Shown piece after piece: positions 11,182-23,019 of a stretch of 64,000 nt of DNA. This DNA is from Avena insularis (Eukaryota > Streptophyta > Magnoliopsida > Poales > Poaceae). Where the stretch lies: the NCBI GenBank assembly GCA_023614405.1, contig CM042687.1:233022292-233086291 (forward strand), read 5' to 3'. The position numbers were made by a program, and so were the translations under genes. How positions within the stretch are numbered: the first letter of the stretch is position 1; the number at the start of each line of letters is the position of its first letter. Under the pieces are notes generated by a model. It saw only the letters and a program-made list of their open reading frames with translations. It was not told the DNA's origin and made no database searches.

Positions 11182-11830
11182 TTTTAGGGTTTCCGTGCTC
11201 ACCGGTCCTCTGCTTGTGACCACCGCCGCCGTCAGATCGCCCGGCCCTTCGCCGGTTCCCGTTCTGACCGTATACGTGGAATTCCCGTTCTGTCTGTCAG
11301 ATCGGATCTTCTCAGGCGACATACGCCTGCTCTCCTCCGTCTGGATCGATCTCTGGAACTCCCGCCTGGAGACTTCACGTGGCTGCACCTGCATCGATCT
11401 CTCGAGCCTTCACGTGGATGCACGCGGCTGCACCAGAAGGAACCAACACGGGCCACACGGCCAGTATCCACACGGGATCGCTGCATCAACCGCTGCCTCC
11501 ACGCCGTACCGTCCTGCAATCGTGTACGTGCAATCGTTGCACCTACACTGCACCTACACACATACAATCGCTGCGCTCCTGCTGTTTTATACCAGTTAAT
11601 CCACCCGCCCCTCCCATTGCCAATCGGCCCCACCAGCTTCTATTGGGCATCTCCACTTCTTGCATGCACCCGCCGTTTCGCTGATGCGTGCGCGCCCGCC
11701 CGCGTCACCGCCTGCCTGACGCCCGCCTGGGTCGCGCCCAGCTGGTTTTCGTCGGATCTGACAGTTGTTTTTTTTTTTTGACCGTCCCCGTTTGGATCTG
11801 AGAGTTAAAAAAAAAGAGAGAGAGAGAGAT

Positions 11831-13611
11831 ATGTCTTCTGCATCGGGCTATGTGGCGATTCCTCGCTGCCCGGTGATCTTCGATGGCGCAAATTATCCTG
11901 ATTTCGCTGCCTTCATGCGCGTTCACATGCGCGGTCTCCGTCTTTGGGGTGTGCTCTCCGGCGAGGTCTCCTGTCCGCCGTGCCCCCTGCTCCTGTGGCT
12001 CCTCTTCCGCCGACGCCGATTGTTCTCGGTGCTGATGCTTCTCAGGAGGCCAAGGATGCTGCTCAGAGTGCCGATGATAGTGTTGTTGCTGCTTATGACC
12101 TGAAGTTCAAACAGTACTCTGCTGATCTCGAGACCTATCGCCACGCTCTGACTGCCTACACTCAGTGGGTCGATGAGGATGCTCGTGCTGCTGCTGTTCT
12201 CACCTCCAGTGTTCTGCCCCAGTATGCTGCCGAGTTCATGAGTCTCCCTACTGTTGCTGCTCAGTGGGCACATCTTCGTCAGCGCTATCAGCCGTCTGGG
12301 GATGCTCTTTACCTGTCTGTGGTTCGCCAGGAGCATGCTCTTCAGCAGGGTGATTCCACTATTGATGAGTTCTATACTCAGAGTGCTGCTATCTGGCGTC
12401 AGCTTGATTCTCTCCGTACTGCTGTTTGTGGCACATGCTCGTGCTGCCAGATTGTGCGCTCGGATTTGGAGTTTCACCGCATCTATGAGTTTCTGTCTCG
12501 GCTCCGCCAGGAGTTTGAGCCCCGGCGTGCTCAGCTGAATGCTCGTGGTCGTGTTCCGCTCTCTGAGGTGTTGTCTGAGCTTCGGCTTGAGGAGACCCGT
12601 CTCCGTAGTGCTGGTCTTCTTGCAGTTCCGTCTGTGTTTGCTACTCGTGGTGCTCCTTTGCCGTCTGCTCCCTCGACTCAGCTGCGGTCCCCTATGCCGC
12701 CGCCGATTCTACCCACTTCTGATGGCTTTTACATCTCTCAGGAAAAGTATATTCAGGATCTTCTTGCTCGTGCTGCTCTTGGGGATGAGCGCACTGTTGA
12801 GACCCCTATGGAGCTTAATGTTAAGCTTCAACTTACTGATGGTGATCCTCTTTCTGATCCGACGCGTTATCGTCATCTTGTTGGGAGTCTTGTTTATCTT
12901 GCTGTCACTCGTCCTGACATCTCTTATCCTGTTCATATTCTGAGTCAGTTTGTTTTTGCTCCTACCACTGTTCACTATAGTCATCTTCTCCGTGTTCTTC
13001 GTTATCTTCGTGGTACGATCACTCGTCGCCTTTTCTTTCCTCGTTCCAGCTCCCTCCAGCTCCAGTGCTATTCGGACGCTACGTGGGCGAGTGATCCTTC
13101 GGATCGCCGTTCACTTTCTGCTTACTGTGTGTTTCTTGGTGGTTCGCTCATTGCTTGGAAGACGAAGAAACAGACAGTGGTTTCCCGTTCGCGTGTTGAG
13201 GCTGAGTTGCGTGATATGGCCTTGTTGACTGCTGAGGTGACCTGGTTACGGTGGTTACTTACGGATTTTAGGGTCTATATTACCACACCCAGTCCGGTCA
13301 AGCATGAGCTTACCAAGCATATTGGTGTTGATGCTTTCTATACACGTGCTCAGGTGCAGGCTCAGGTTGTTGCGTTTCAGTATGTGCCTTCAGATTATAG
13401 TTGGCAGATTTCTTCACGAAGGCACAGACCAGAGCACAGCATGATTTCTTACTCTCCAAACTCAGTGTTGTGGATCCACCATGAGTTTGAGGGGGGTATT
13501 AGATGTATATATCTGTATATTGTATTTTCCCCATATGTTAGGGGGCTTTCTGCATATTTTCCCTATACCTGTACTATATATATTGTGGTCTTTGGTCCCA
13601 GAGGAATATAA
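11831..13611 (+). pseudogene. Copia gag fused in frame to reverse-transcriptase end and RNase H
   Basis: The probable gag start is the ATG at 11831 (MSSASGYVAIPRCPVIFDG), just after a GA-repeat leader. A one-base shift near 11980 moves the reading into an open frame of 555 codons (11944-13611). This carries the UBN2-like gag (for example AQWAHLRQRY, LEFHRIYEFLSRLRQEFEP). Near 12715 gag joins directly to the pol segment SDGFYISQEKYIQDLL, then GSLVYLAVTRPDISYPVHIL, the RNase H box YSDATWASD, and the tail VKHELTKHIGVDA. The missing part holds the gag zinc knuckle, protease, integrase and the catalytic RT. A small deletion near 13288 removes the segment before VKHELTKH, and a shift near 13395 spoils the last 30 codons (ADFFTKAQTRAQH is visible in another frame). 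Confidence 0.85.
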
Positions 13612-13628
13612 CTTGTCTATTCCTAATA
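13497..13628 (+). repeat. Copia 3' LTR
   Basis: 132 bp, starting TATTAGATG (one change from TGTTAGATG) and ending CCTAATA. It is preceded by the purine tract TTTGAGGGGGG (about 13486-13496), which primes plus-strand synthesis. Substitutions relative to the 5' LTR are scattered, so the insertion is not recent. Confidence 0.9.
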
Positions 13629-13633
13629 AGTAC

Positions 13634-14111
13634 TACCCAGACAAAGGAAAAAAGATGATAGGACCGAGGGTTGGTTTCACTCCTATAGTCCTACTCCACA
13701 TGTATGCGCAGATAAATCCAAGGATCGGATGACCACGGAAAGATTTGCAAGCTGCGAGAGCACACAGGCCATTGGCCAACGCCTAGCGTGTGCGTTTAGT
13801 AGTGAAAATGGCGGCTTCTTCCGCGCGCCGACCTCTCCGTCAATTACGAGTGTTCGAGTTCTTTGCAGCACGGAGATTTGATTATAATGCATGTAATCGG
13901 TACTTGTATATACACGTCACAATGGTTTTCTTACGTGAGAGATCGAGTGGAACTTTTCACCGTGGCTGCTAATACACATACGTATCTCATGCAGATAGAG
14001 CCATACACATTTCTAAATGGACTGCACGTATATATCGTATCGATACTACATGCTACTCGTCAGGTACTTTGTTTCAAACAAGAATTTTTTTTTGTCATTT
14101 TCATTTAATAA
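13634..14111. other. Unassigned DNA between Copia and Harbinger
   Basis: No recognisable gene or repeat. Short open frames on both strands lack domains. The TAA at 14109-14111 is the probable Harbinger target trinucleotide. Confidence 0.4.
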
Positions 14112-16342
<2,231 letters not shown>

Positions 16343-16352
16343 AGCTGTTTGT

Positions 16353-16370
16353 TGGCGCCGTTGCCGGGGA
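16353..16370 (+). promoter_or_regulatory. Primer-binding site, tRNA-Asp type
   Basis: TGGCGCCGTTGCCGGGGA is the complement of the 3' end of plant tRNA-Asp, including the CCA tail. It lies 10 bases after the LTR end. tRNA-Asp priming is usual in the Athila lineage. Confidence 0.9.
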
Positions 16371-16745
16371 GGCTAAGGACGGATTCACAAGGGGAGTCCT
16401 TCAGAACCTTTCTCTTTACTTTGTTTTTGTTTTGCTTAGTTTATTTTGATTGGTTTTGTTTGCCTCTTTTTATCAAAAACTCCAAAAAATAGTTTCGTGT
16501 GGTTTGCTTTCTCTTATCAAAAAACACAAAAAATAGTTCCTACTCTAGTTACTTCTGTTGTTGGCTTGCTCCACTTTTGCCAAAATAAACTCTGCTGAGA
16601 ACACCAAGTTGTGTGAATTCACTAGCACAAACAACAATGATTTCCTGAGTACACCTATTGCTCTACCTGATCCTAATGCTACCTTTTATGAAATTAAGCC
16701 TCCTTTCTTGAATCTTGTGATGAAAGAGCAATTTTTGGGTGCTAG

Positions 16746-18283
16746 CACTACTAGGAAAACGCCTGTTCGTGGCACACCTGAAAAGGCCATCCGTGGCGCA
16801 CTAGCAGTGCGCCACGGCTCAACACGGCTTATCTCAGCCGTGGCAAGACTACTGCGCGCCACGGTTGTGTCGAGATAGGCGTGGCGCACATGCCAGTGCG
16901 CCACGAAAAGTAGTCCAGGTGCGCCACGCGTATGAAACGATAACCGTGGTGCACTAGGTGTTGTGCGCAACAGATATAAATTTCAAAATTCAAAGAAAGC
17001 AGCAGATCTGGATCTCGTCGATGCCATCGGTGCAGGTCGCTGGTTGCCGCCTCGTCACCTCGTCGTCGTCGTCGGAACTGCAAGGAGGAGGAGGAGAATA
17101 GGAGGAAGAGGAGGAGAAGAAGAGGAAGAGGAGAAGAAGAAGAGGAGGAAGAGGAGGAGAAGAAGAGGAGGAAGAGAAGAAGAAGAGGAGGCCTCATCGT
17201 CGTCGGAACTACAAGGAGGAGGAGGAAGAGGAGGAGAAGAAGGAGCCCGCCGTCTCGTCGTCGAAACTGCAAGGAGGAGGTCGTCGTCACCATCTTCACT
17301 GCAAGGAGGAGGAAGAGGAGGAGAAGGAGAAGGAGAAAGAGAAAGAGAAGGAGAAGGAGGAGAAGGAGAAGGAAATAAGAAGGGAGGAAAAGGAAAAGGA
17401 GAGAAGGGGAGGGAAAAGAAAAGGGGTAGGTGGGTGGGGTGAGGATTGGAAATTTGAACCCCGCCCAAGCTTATCCGTGGCGCACTAGGTGGTGGTGCGC
17501 TACGGGTAAGTCGCCCTCTATTTTTTTTTCTGCAGGAAAAAACAGTCTTTTGACCGTAACTTTTTACTCTTTTTGAATTTTGTAATCTAAAAAATCTCTA
17601 AACGACCGGAGGTGGTTGCGAGAAGATGCAAAATCTCGTTCTCGTCATTTTGGTATATTATACGATTTTTTTCGATATCGTATGCAAAAGTTACGGCCTT
17701 TTTACCGTGGCATGACTTTTTTTGCAAATAAAGTCGAAACTCATTTTTGTTAATTTTACTAGAAGCTATACCACATTACCTATCTAAATATGAAAGGATT
17801 TAATTTTTTGAAGTGTTTATCATTTTCTTTTATCTTTTGCAAAGCCTAAAAAGGCGATCCACCGGGGGGGGGGGTGTGGAGTTGGTGCAGGATAGTTAGG
17901 CGTAGGGCACTAGGGCAAGGTGTCCTACTACTAAGTTTATACATCCGTGGCGCACATGCCATAGTGCACCACGGATGTGTCTGGTCGTTTCACAGCAGAG
18001 AGGGGCATGCGCTTAGGCGTAGCGCACCCCCTCCATGTGCGCCACGGTTGACACTAACAACCGTAGCGCACCTACCCTATGTGCGCTATGGATGTTTGGC
18101 GTGCTGCCAACAGGGCCCTGGCCCACACATATCTGTGGTGCACTATGGTCATGTGCGCCACAGTTGTTCTAGTTACTAGTAGGGCACTGCCTATAGGTGA
18201 GCCACGCCTGTTTTAGCCGTGGGGCACTTCAACCATGTGAGCCACGAATGTGCTGATTACCTATAGCCATTTTCCTAGTAGTC
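16746..18283. mobile_element. Non-autonomous CACTA derivative, 1538 bp
   Basis: The left end is CACTACTAGGAAAA. The right end read inward is GACTACTAGGAAAA, one base changed. TAG flanks both sides (16743-16745, 18284-18286), the 3-bp target duplication of CACTA elements, and gag reading resumes exactly across it. The ends carry many copies of CGTGGCGCAC and its reverse GTGCGCCACG. There is no transposase. The middle holds a purine-rich tract (17078-17410) and AT-rich DNA. Confidence 0.93.
17078..17410. repeat. Purine-rich (GGA/GAA) tract inside the CACTA derivative
   Basis: The plus strand is almost only G and A for about 330 bases, made of GAGGA, GAAGA and GGAGAA words, broken by short TCGTCGTC blocks near 17200 and 17255-17300. 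Open frames through it are Glu/Arg/Lys-rich on one strand and Ser/Pro/Leu-rich on the other, as simple sequence predicts, so no gene is called. Confidence 0.85.
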
Positions 18284-18387
18284 TAGTTTTGATGATGCTT
18301 CTGCCCACCTCAATAACTTTGTTGAACTTTGTGAGATGCAAAAAATATAAGGATGTAGATAGAGATATTATTAAGTTCAAGTTGTTT

Positions 18388-19442
18388 ATTCATGCAGCTA
18401 ATTATTGGTACTACTGGTTTGGTGTTCTTACTATCAAAACTTGGTCCCTCATGCAGCTAATTATAGTGGATCTTTTTGGTGGAAATCTGTTATGAAACTG
18501 TTACCCATTTTTAGGGGCATTACTTCATGTACTGTTGGACAAGGAAGTATTGCACTTTTCTGGAAAGATGAATGGAATAGTCTGATACTCAAAGAAAAGT
18601 TTCCAAGGCTTTATTATTTTGCTATAGATTCAGATATTTCGATTTCATCTTATTACAATGATTTCAATATGCAAGAGGTTTTTATTCTTCCCCTTTCTAT
18701 GGAAGCCTTAGATGAGTTTCAGGAGTTACAGTCTATAACTTCTGTAGTCTATCTGAATGAGGAGAATGACAGATGGCAGTATAAATGGGGCACTAACTAC
18801 ACCGCAACAAAGTACTACAACTTTTGTTTTCGTCTTGTCCAAACACCAGAGCCTTTCTTGTGGATTTGGAAATCCAAATTATGGCCTAAAGTCAAGGTTT
18901 TCCTATGTTTTTATTGTCTGACGAATTGAATACCAGAAACATGCTCAGAAGAAGACACGTCAATGTTGGACAAGGTTTTACATGCCCTTTATGCACTACT
19001 GGGGCAGAGGAGACTATTGATCATTTATTCTTTCACTGCCCTTTCACTACTTCTTGTTGGGAAGAATTGAACTTTGTCTGAAGCAATAACACTGATAGGT
19101 TTGACAGATTAGACCAAGAAAAGGCTAATTTTCAACATAAGCTATTGTGAGGTTTTTGCTATTGCTGCCTGGGGTATTTGGAAAGAAAGGAACAAATTGA
19201 TTTTAAACAGTATCAGCCATTCAAAGGAGTCCCGGAGGATCAGAGTTAAGTCAGATCTTAGTCTTCTTAGGTTCAGGGTTAGCCAAAACCTGGAGCAAAC
19301 TATAGCTTGGTTTATAGATAGACTAAATCAGTTGTAAATATTTTCTTTCTGGTGTTTTCACACACCTTCATCATGTAAATATTAATTGGCTTTTTAATGA
19401 AAATATGTAGTAGGAGCCTCTCCTACTGTTTTATGGTGAAAA
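18388..19442 (+). mobile_element. 5'-truncated L1-type LINE with 15-bp target duplication
   Basis: AAGTTCAAGTTGTTT occurs on both sides (18373-18387 and 19443-19457), with a GTGAAAA tail at the right end: a textbook L1 insertion. The body carries the C-terminal part of ORF2. GQGSIALFWKDEWN and KSKLWPKVKVFL are followed, after a frame change near 18925, by the zinc-binding region with CPLC, TIDHLFFHC and CWEEL (about 18975-19070). Then come stops. The element is inactive. The first 60 bases repeat a phrase: TCATGCAGCTAATTAT occurs at 18391 and 18450. Confidence 0.92.
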
Positions 19443-21172
19443 AAGTTCAAGTTGTTTCCTTTCTCCTTGAGAGGAAAAGTTAAAGAATGGTTGTTATCCT
19501 TGCTAGAAATAGTATTGATTCTTGGATTAAGTGCAAAGATGATTTTATTGGAAATACTATCCTCCTTCTAAGACTATATCTATGAGAAGTGAAATAATGA
19601 AATTTAAACAACTTGATAATGAACATGTTGCTCAGGCTTGGGAAAGAATGAAATCTTTGGTTAAGAATTATCCCACTCATGGACTGACTGATTGGATGAT
19701 TATTCAGACTTTTTATGCAGGTTTAAACTTCTCTTCAAGAAACCTGTTGGATTCAGCTGCTGGAGGTACCTTTATGACCATTACCTCGGGTGCTGCAACA
19801 AAGCTCCTTGATAATATGATGGTCAACTATTCTGAATGGCACACTGAGAGAGCTCCACATGGTAAGAAGGTAAATTCTTTTGAAGAAACCTCCTCTTTGA
19901 GTGATAAGATTGATGTTATCATAGCTATGCTTGTTAATGGAAAAGCTCATATTGATCCAAATAATGTTCCCTTAGCCTCTTTGGTTTCTCAAGAAGAGCA
20001 AGTTGATGTGAACTTCATTAGAAACAACAAATTTCAACAACAATGCCTATAGGAATAATTTTGGAAGTAACAACAATTATAGGCCATATCCTCCTAATAC
20101 TGACAATACCTATGGAAACTCCTACAACAATACTATAAGTTCTCCCTCTAAACTTGAAGTCATGCTTAAAGACTTTTTTAGTAAACAAACGACCTTCAAC
20201 AAAACTATGGAGGAAAAGCTTTTGAATGTTCAGACAAATATTTCATCTTTGTATGAAGCACAATCCTCTTTGATTAATAAAATGGCTGCTAAACCTGAAA
20301 CTTTGGAAAGTACCTTTGCTGCTACTCATGCTATACAAGTTACTATTGATGAAAATGTTAGACTGTTAGCCCAACTATATGCTAAGTGGGAAAGAGAAGA
20401 TGAACTTGCTAGAAATAATAGTGTGTGCACTACTACCACCACCAATATGGATGCCACCAAACCACAAGAAGTACCCATTCCTCCTACCACAATGCCTAAA
20501 CCCAATGAGTCTACTACTAGTGATCCTAAGTTTTATTTTGATCTTGATGGTTGCAATATTTCTGAAGTGATTATGTTCCTACAAAAGTATGATAGAAGTC
20601 CTGATGCTAGTGATATTAATGTGGCTTTCACCAAACATATTACAGATGGTCTCATTAAAATTAATGAAGAAAGGTTGAAACACAAAGCCTCTATTCCTAG
20701 GAAAGTAGAAGATAGTTGGGAACCCATCATTAATATGCAAGTGAATGACTTTGATCTCAAAGCTTCATGTGACCTTGGTTCTAGTGTCTCTATTATGCCT
20801 AGAAAGATTTATGAAATGCTTGATTTGCCACCTTTAGAAGATTGCTATTTGGATGTCCCACTTAATGATAATGCTAAAAAGAAACTCATGGGAAGTGTTA
20901 ATGATATTCTCATTATGGTTAACAATTGTTATGTCCCTATTGATTTCTATGTTTTGGATGTTAAATACAATGCTTATTGTCCTATTACTTTGGGAAGACC
21001 TTTTCTTAAAACTGTTGGTGCCATCATTGTTATGAAAGAAGGCACCATTAAATATCAATTTCCATTCAAGAAAGGTATTGAACACTTCCCGATGAGGATA
21101 GAGAAGTTGCTTTTTGCTCCTCCTTTGAAAGCAAGGTTTGATGTTAATGCTTCTTCATTTGAAAATACTTGA

Positions 21173-23019
21173 TTCTTGCTTCTTGTGCTTAACTTAAAGG
21201 CGTTAAAGAGAAGTACTTCTTGGGAGATAACCCAATAGTTTTCTTGAGTCTTGGAAGTTATTAATTCAGTGATGACCTCTCCTTATCCTTTTTTTATTTT
21301 CTTTTTGTGCCAAGAATAACCTCTAATGAGAGGGAAGTAAGATTTGGGGAGTTGCTGCCCCGAAACAGATTTTTGTGCTCCACCATAAAAATTCGTGTAA
21401 AATATCTGTAAGTCAGATTGAGCTGTAATTATATGAATAAATCCCCCAGGTTGTTAGTTAACTTTCTTTAGTTTAACACCTTTTGATTCGAGTAACATAA
21501 GGTCTTCGAAAAAATCGGTTTCTACCTGCTGGTCTATTTTAACAGATTTCTGCCATTATTTGCATTTGCTTCTTATTGATTCCTTTTTGGGTTCTTTTTG
21601 GGAAATTGAGATTTTTGAGGGATTTGATACAGAAAGTTTTGATATTTTAAAACTAAAACCCCAAGGTCTATTATCTTTTGAATACACTAATGTTGCTAAT
21701 GAAGATTTTGTGAAGTTTTGTATGAAGGAAAATTTTCAGGTGTAGAGGAAGAATGATGTAATGAGATGAAGAATGGACCAAAGCTCAAGCTTTGGGATGC
21801 CACCCTATGTCACCCCAAGAAATATTGAAGAGGTACAAGCATCAAAGCTTGGGATGCCCAAGTCATCCCCTTCTTCATCAATAAAAAGCTCAGGTTTTTC
21901 TAGACACTTCGTTTTTATTGTTTCATGCACAAGTTGTGTTGTTCTTGGAGCGTCTTAGTTTTCATTTTTGTTTGCTTAGTTTGCTTGAATAAAGTAGTTT
22001 GGACCCCCGTTCTCGCTGTGTTGTTGCAAATAAGTTGATTGGTGTTGGAGAGGAGTAAAAAGTTCTTGCTTGAGTAGTACAAGAGGAGCTTTCTTTGACT
22101 GTGACTTAGACTTTATCATGTCATGCTAGATGTTGTTTTGAACTTATGCTTAGTGATTATTGCTGTAGCACACTTGTTCCAAACAATTAGGATTGCTTAA
22201 TGTGCCTTGAAGGAATCATGTGTTGTTTTAGCATACAAAATCATAGTATTGTGGTATTCTCCTTTGATGCTTTGTTTGGGTTGACTTGGCACAGGCTCAC
22301 ACCATGTTATCACTATGAACAAGTCACCATAGCCTCTATGATCATTTAGTTTTTGACTTGTGGTACCACTTTATGCTTTGATTAGTAATGTTTTGTCGCT
22401 CTTCATGATTATGGCCATTATTGCTCTCTTAGTTGGTTGCTCCCAGTCTTTTGCTAGCCTCCACTTGTATGAGTAAGCTCTACTCATGCATCCAACTCCC
22501 AATAAACCAAGTTATTCCAAAGTGCCCTACTACTAATTCCTATACATGGTGTGTTACACCATTCCAAGTATATTCTTGTTTTATCTATCTTCCAATTAAA
22601 AAGTTATTTTATTATGTGAAAACTTAGTGATTAAAGCTCTCACAAACTTGATGGCACACTTTATTTTTCTTACCCCTAAATAAACATGAACCATTGTGTC
22701 ATCTATGTTGTCTATGCTTGCACTTATACGTTGGAATTAGCAGAACCATGTTGTCATGGGGAACGCTTTCAACATTGCACTTGTATATTGTACTCAGTTG
22801 ATATCATGCTCTTTTCTTTATGGATGTCGTCGGTGTGAAATAAAATGGGAGCTTGTAAGTCCATGGAGTTATGTATGTGTGTTAGAGAAACGCCTGGGCC
22901 GCTAGCCTAAGCCATGCTTAATCATGGTGGAAACTTGTAGCATCACCATATTGAGCAATCTATGAAGATTTCTTTGTATAAAAAAAGAGACATCTTGAAA
23001 AGAGGAAAGAGAGAAAAAA
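21173..23019 (+). other. Long non-coding 3' region of the Athila-lineage element, part 1
   Basis: After the protease stop there is no domain. The sequence is shared in inverted orientation with 37930-39685 in the second Athila copy, which shows it belongs to the element. It contains two internal copies of a tract resembling the element's polypurine tract (AAGCTTTGGGATGCC at 21787, AAAGCTTGGGATGCCC at 21844). A short open frame at 21560-21745 shares HLLLIDSFLGSFWEIE with the other copy but has no known domain. Confidence 0.7.

Larger units (their letters stand above)
11035..13628 (+). mobile_element. Ty1/Copia LTR retrotransposon, internally deleted
   Basis: A 2.6-kb element with 132-bp LTRs at both ends, a tRNA-iMet primer-binding site directly after the 5' LTR, a purine tract directly before the 3' LTR, and flanking 5-mers AGTAT (11030-11034) and AGTAC (13629-13633) that fit a target duplication with one change. 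The interior keeps gag and the RNase H end of pol; protease, integrase and most of the reverse transcriptase are gone. It could only move using enzymes supplied by a relative. Confidence 0.9.
16558..21172 (+). pseudogene. Athila-lineage gag-protease, split by CACTA and LINE insertions
   Basis: Gag forms the retrotransposon particle and the aspartic protease matures it. The start is the Met at 16558. The first segment reads to VMKEQFLGAS (16745), where the CACTA insertion falls exactly between codons of the phrase that continues as FDDASAHLNNFVELCEMQK (18287). The LINE splits it again at 18387; after it come FSLRGKVKEWLLSL, IIQTFYAGLNFSSRNLLDSA and TKLLDNMMVNYSEWH (19458-20052). The last segment (20162-21172) holds the protease: CDLGSSVSIMP (about 20770) with its catalytic Asp, and LGRPFLKTVGAI (about 20990). 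It stops at 21172 without any reverse transcriptase. One-base shifts near 18340, 19500, 19555 and 20045 break the frame, so the copy is dead. Confidence 0.85.

Noticed and set aside
12539..13228. Leu/Val-rich plus-strand frames resembling membrane proteins
   Set aside because: They are shifted readings of the Copia gag/RNase H frame, which has codons rich in GTT/CTT.
16353..16370. tRNA gene fragment (tRNA-Asp 3' end complement)
   Set aside because: It is an 18-base primer-binding site after an LTR. No tRNA cloverleaf is present here or at the iMet-type sites.
16963..17468. Long open frames, Glu/Lys/Arg-rich (+) and Ser/Pro/Leu-rich (-)
   Set aside because: They are translations of a simple purine tract inside a non-autonomous CACTA element; every frame is open for that reason.
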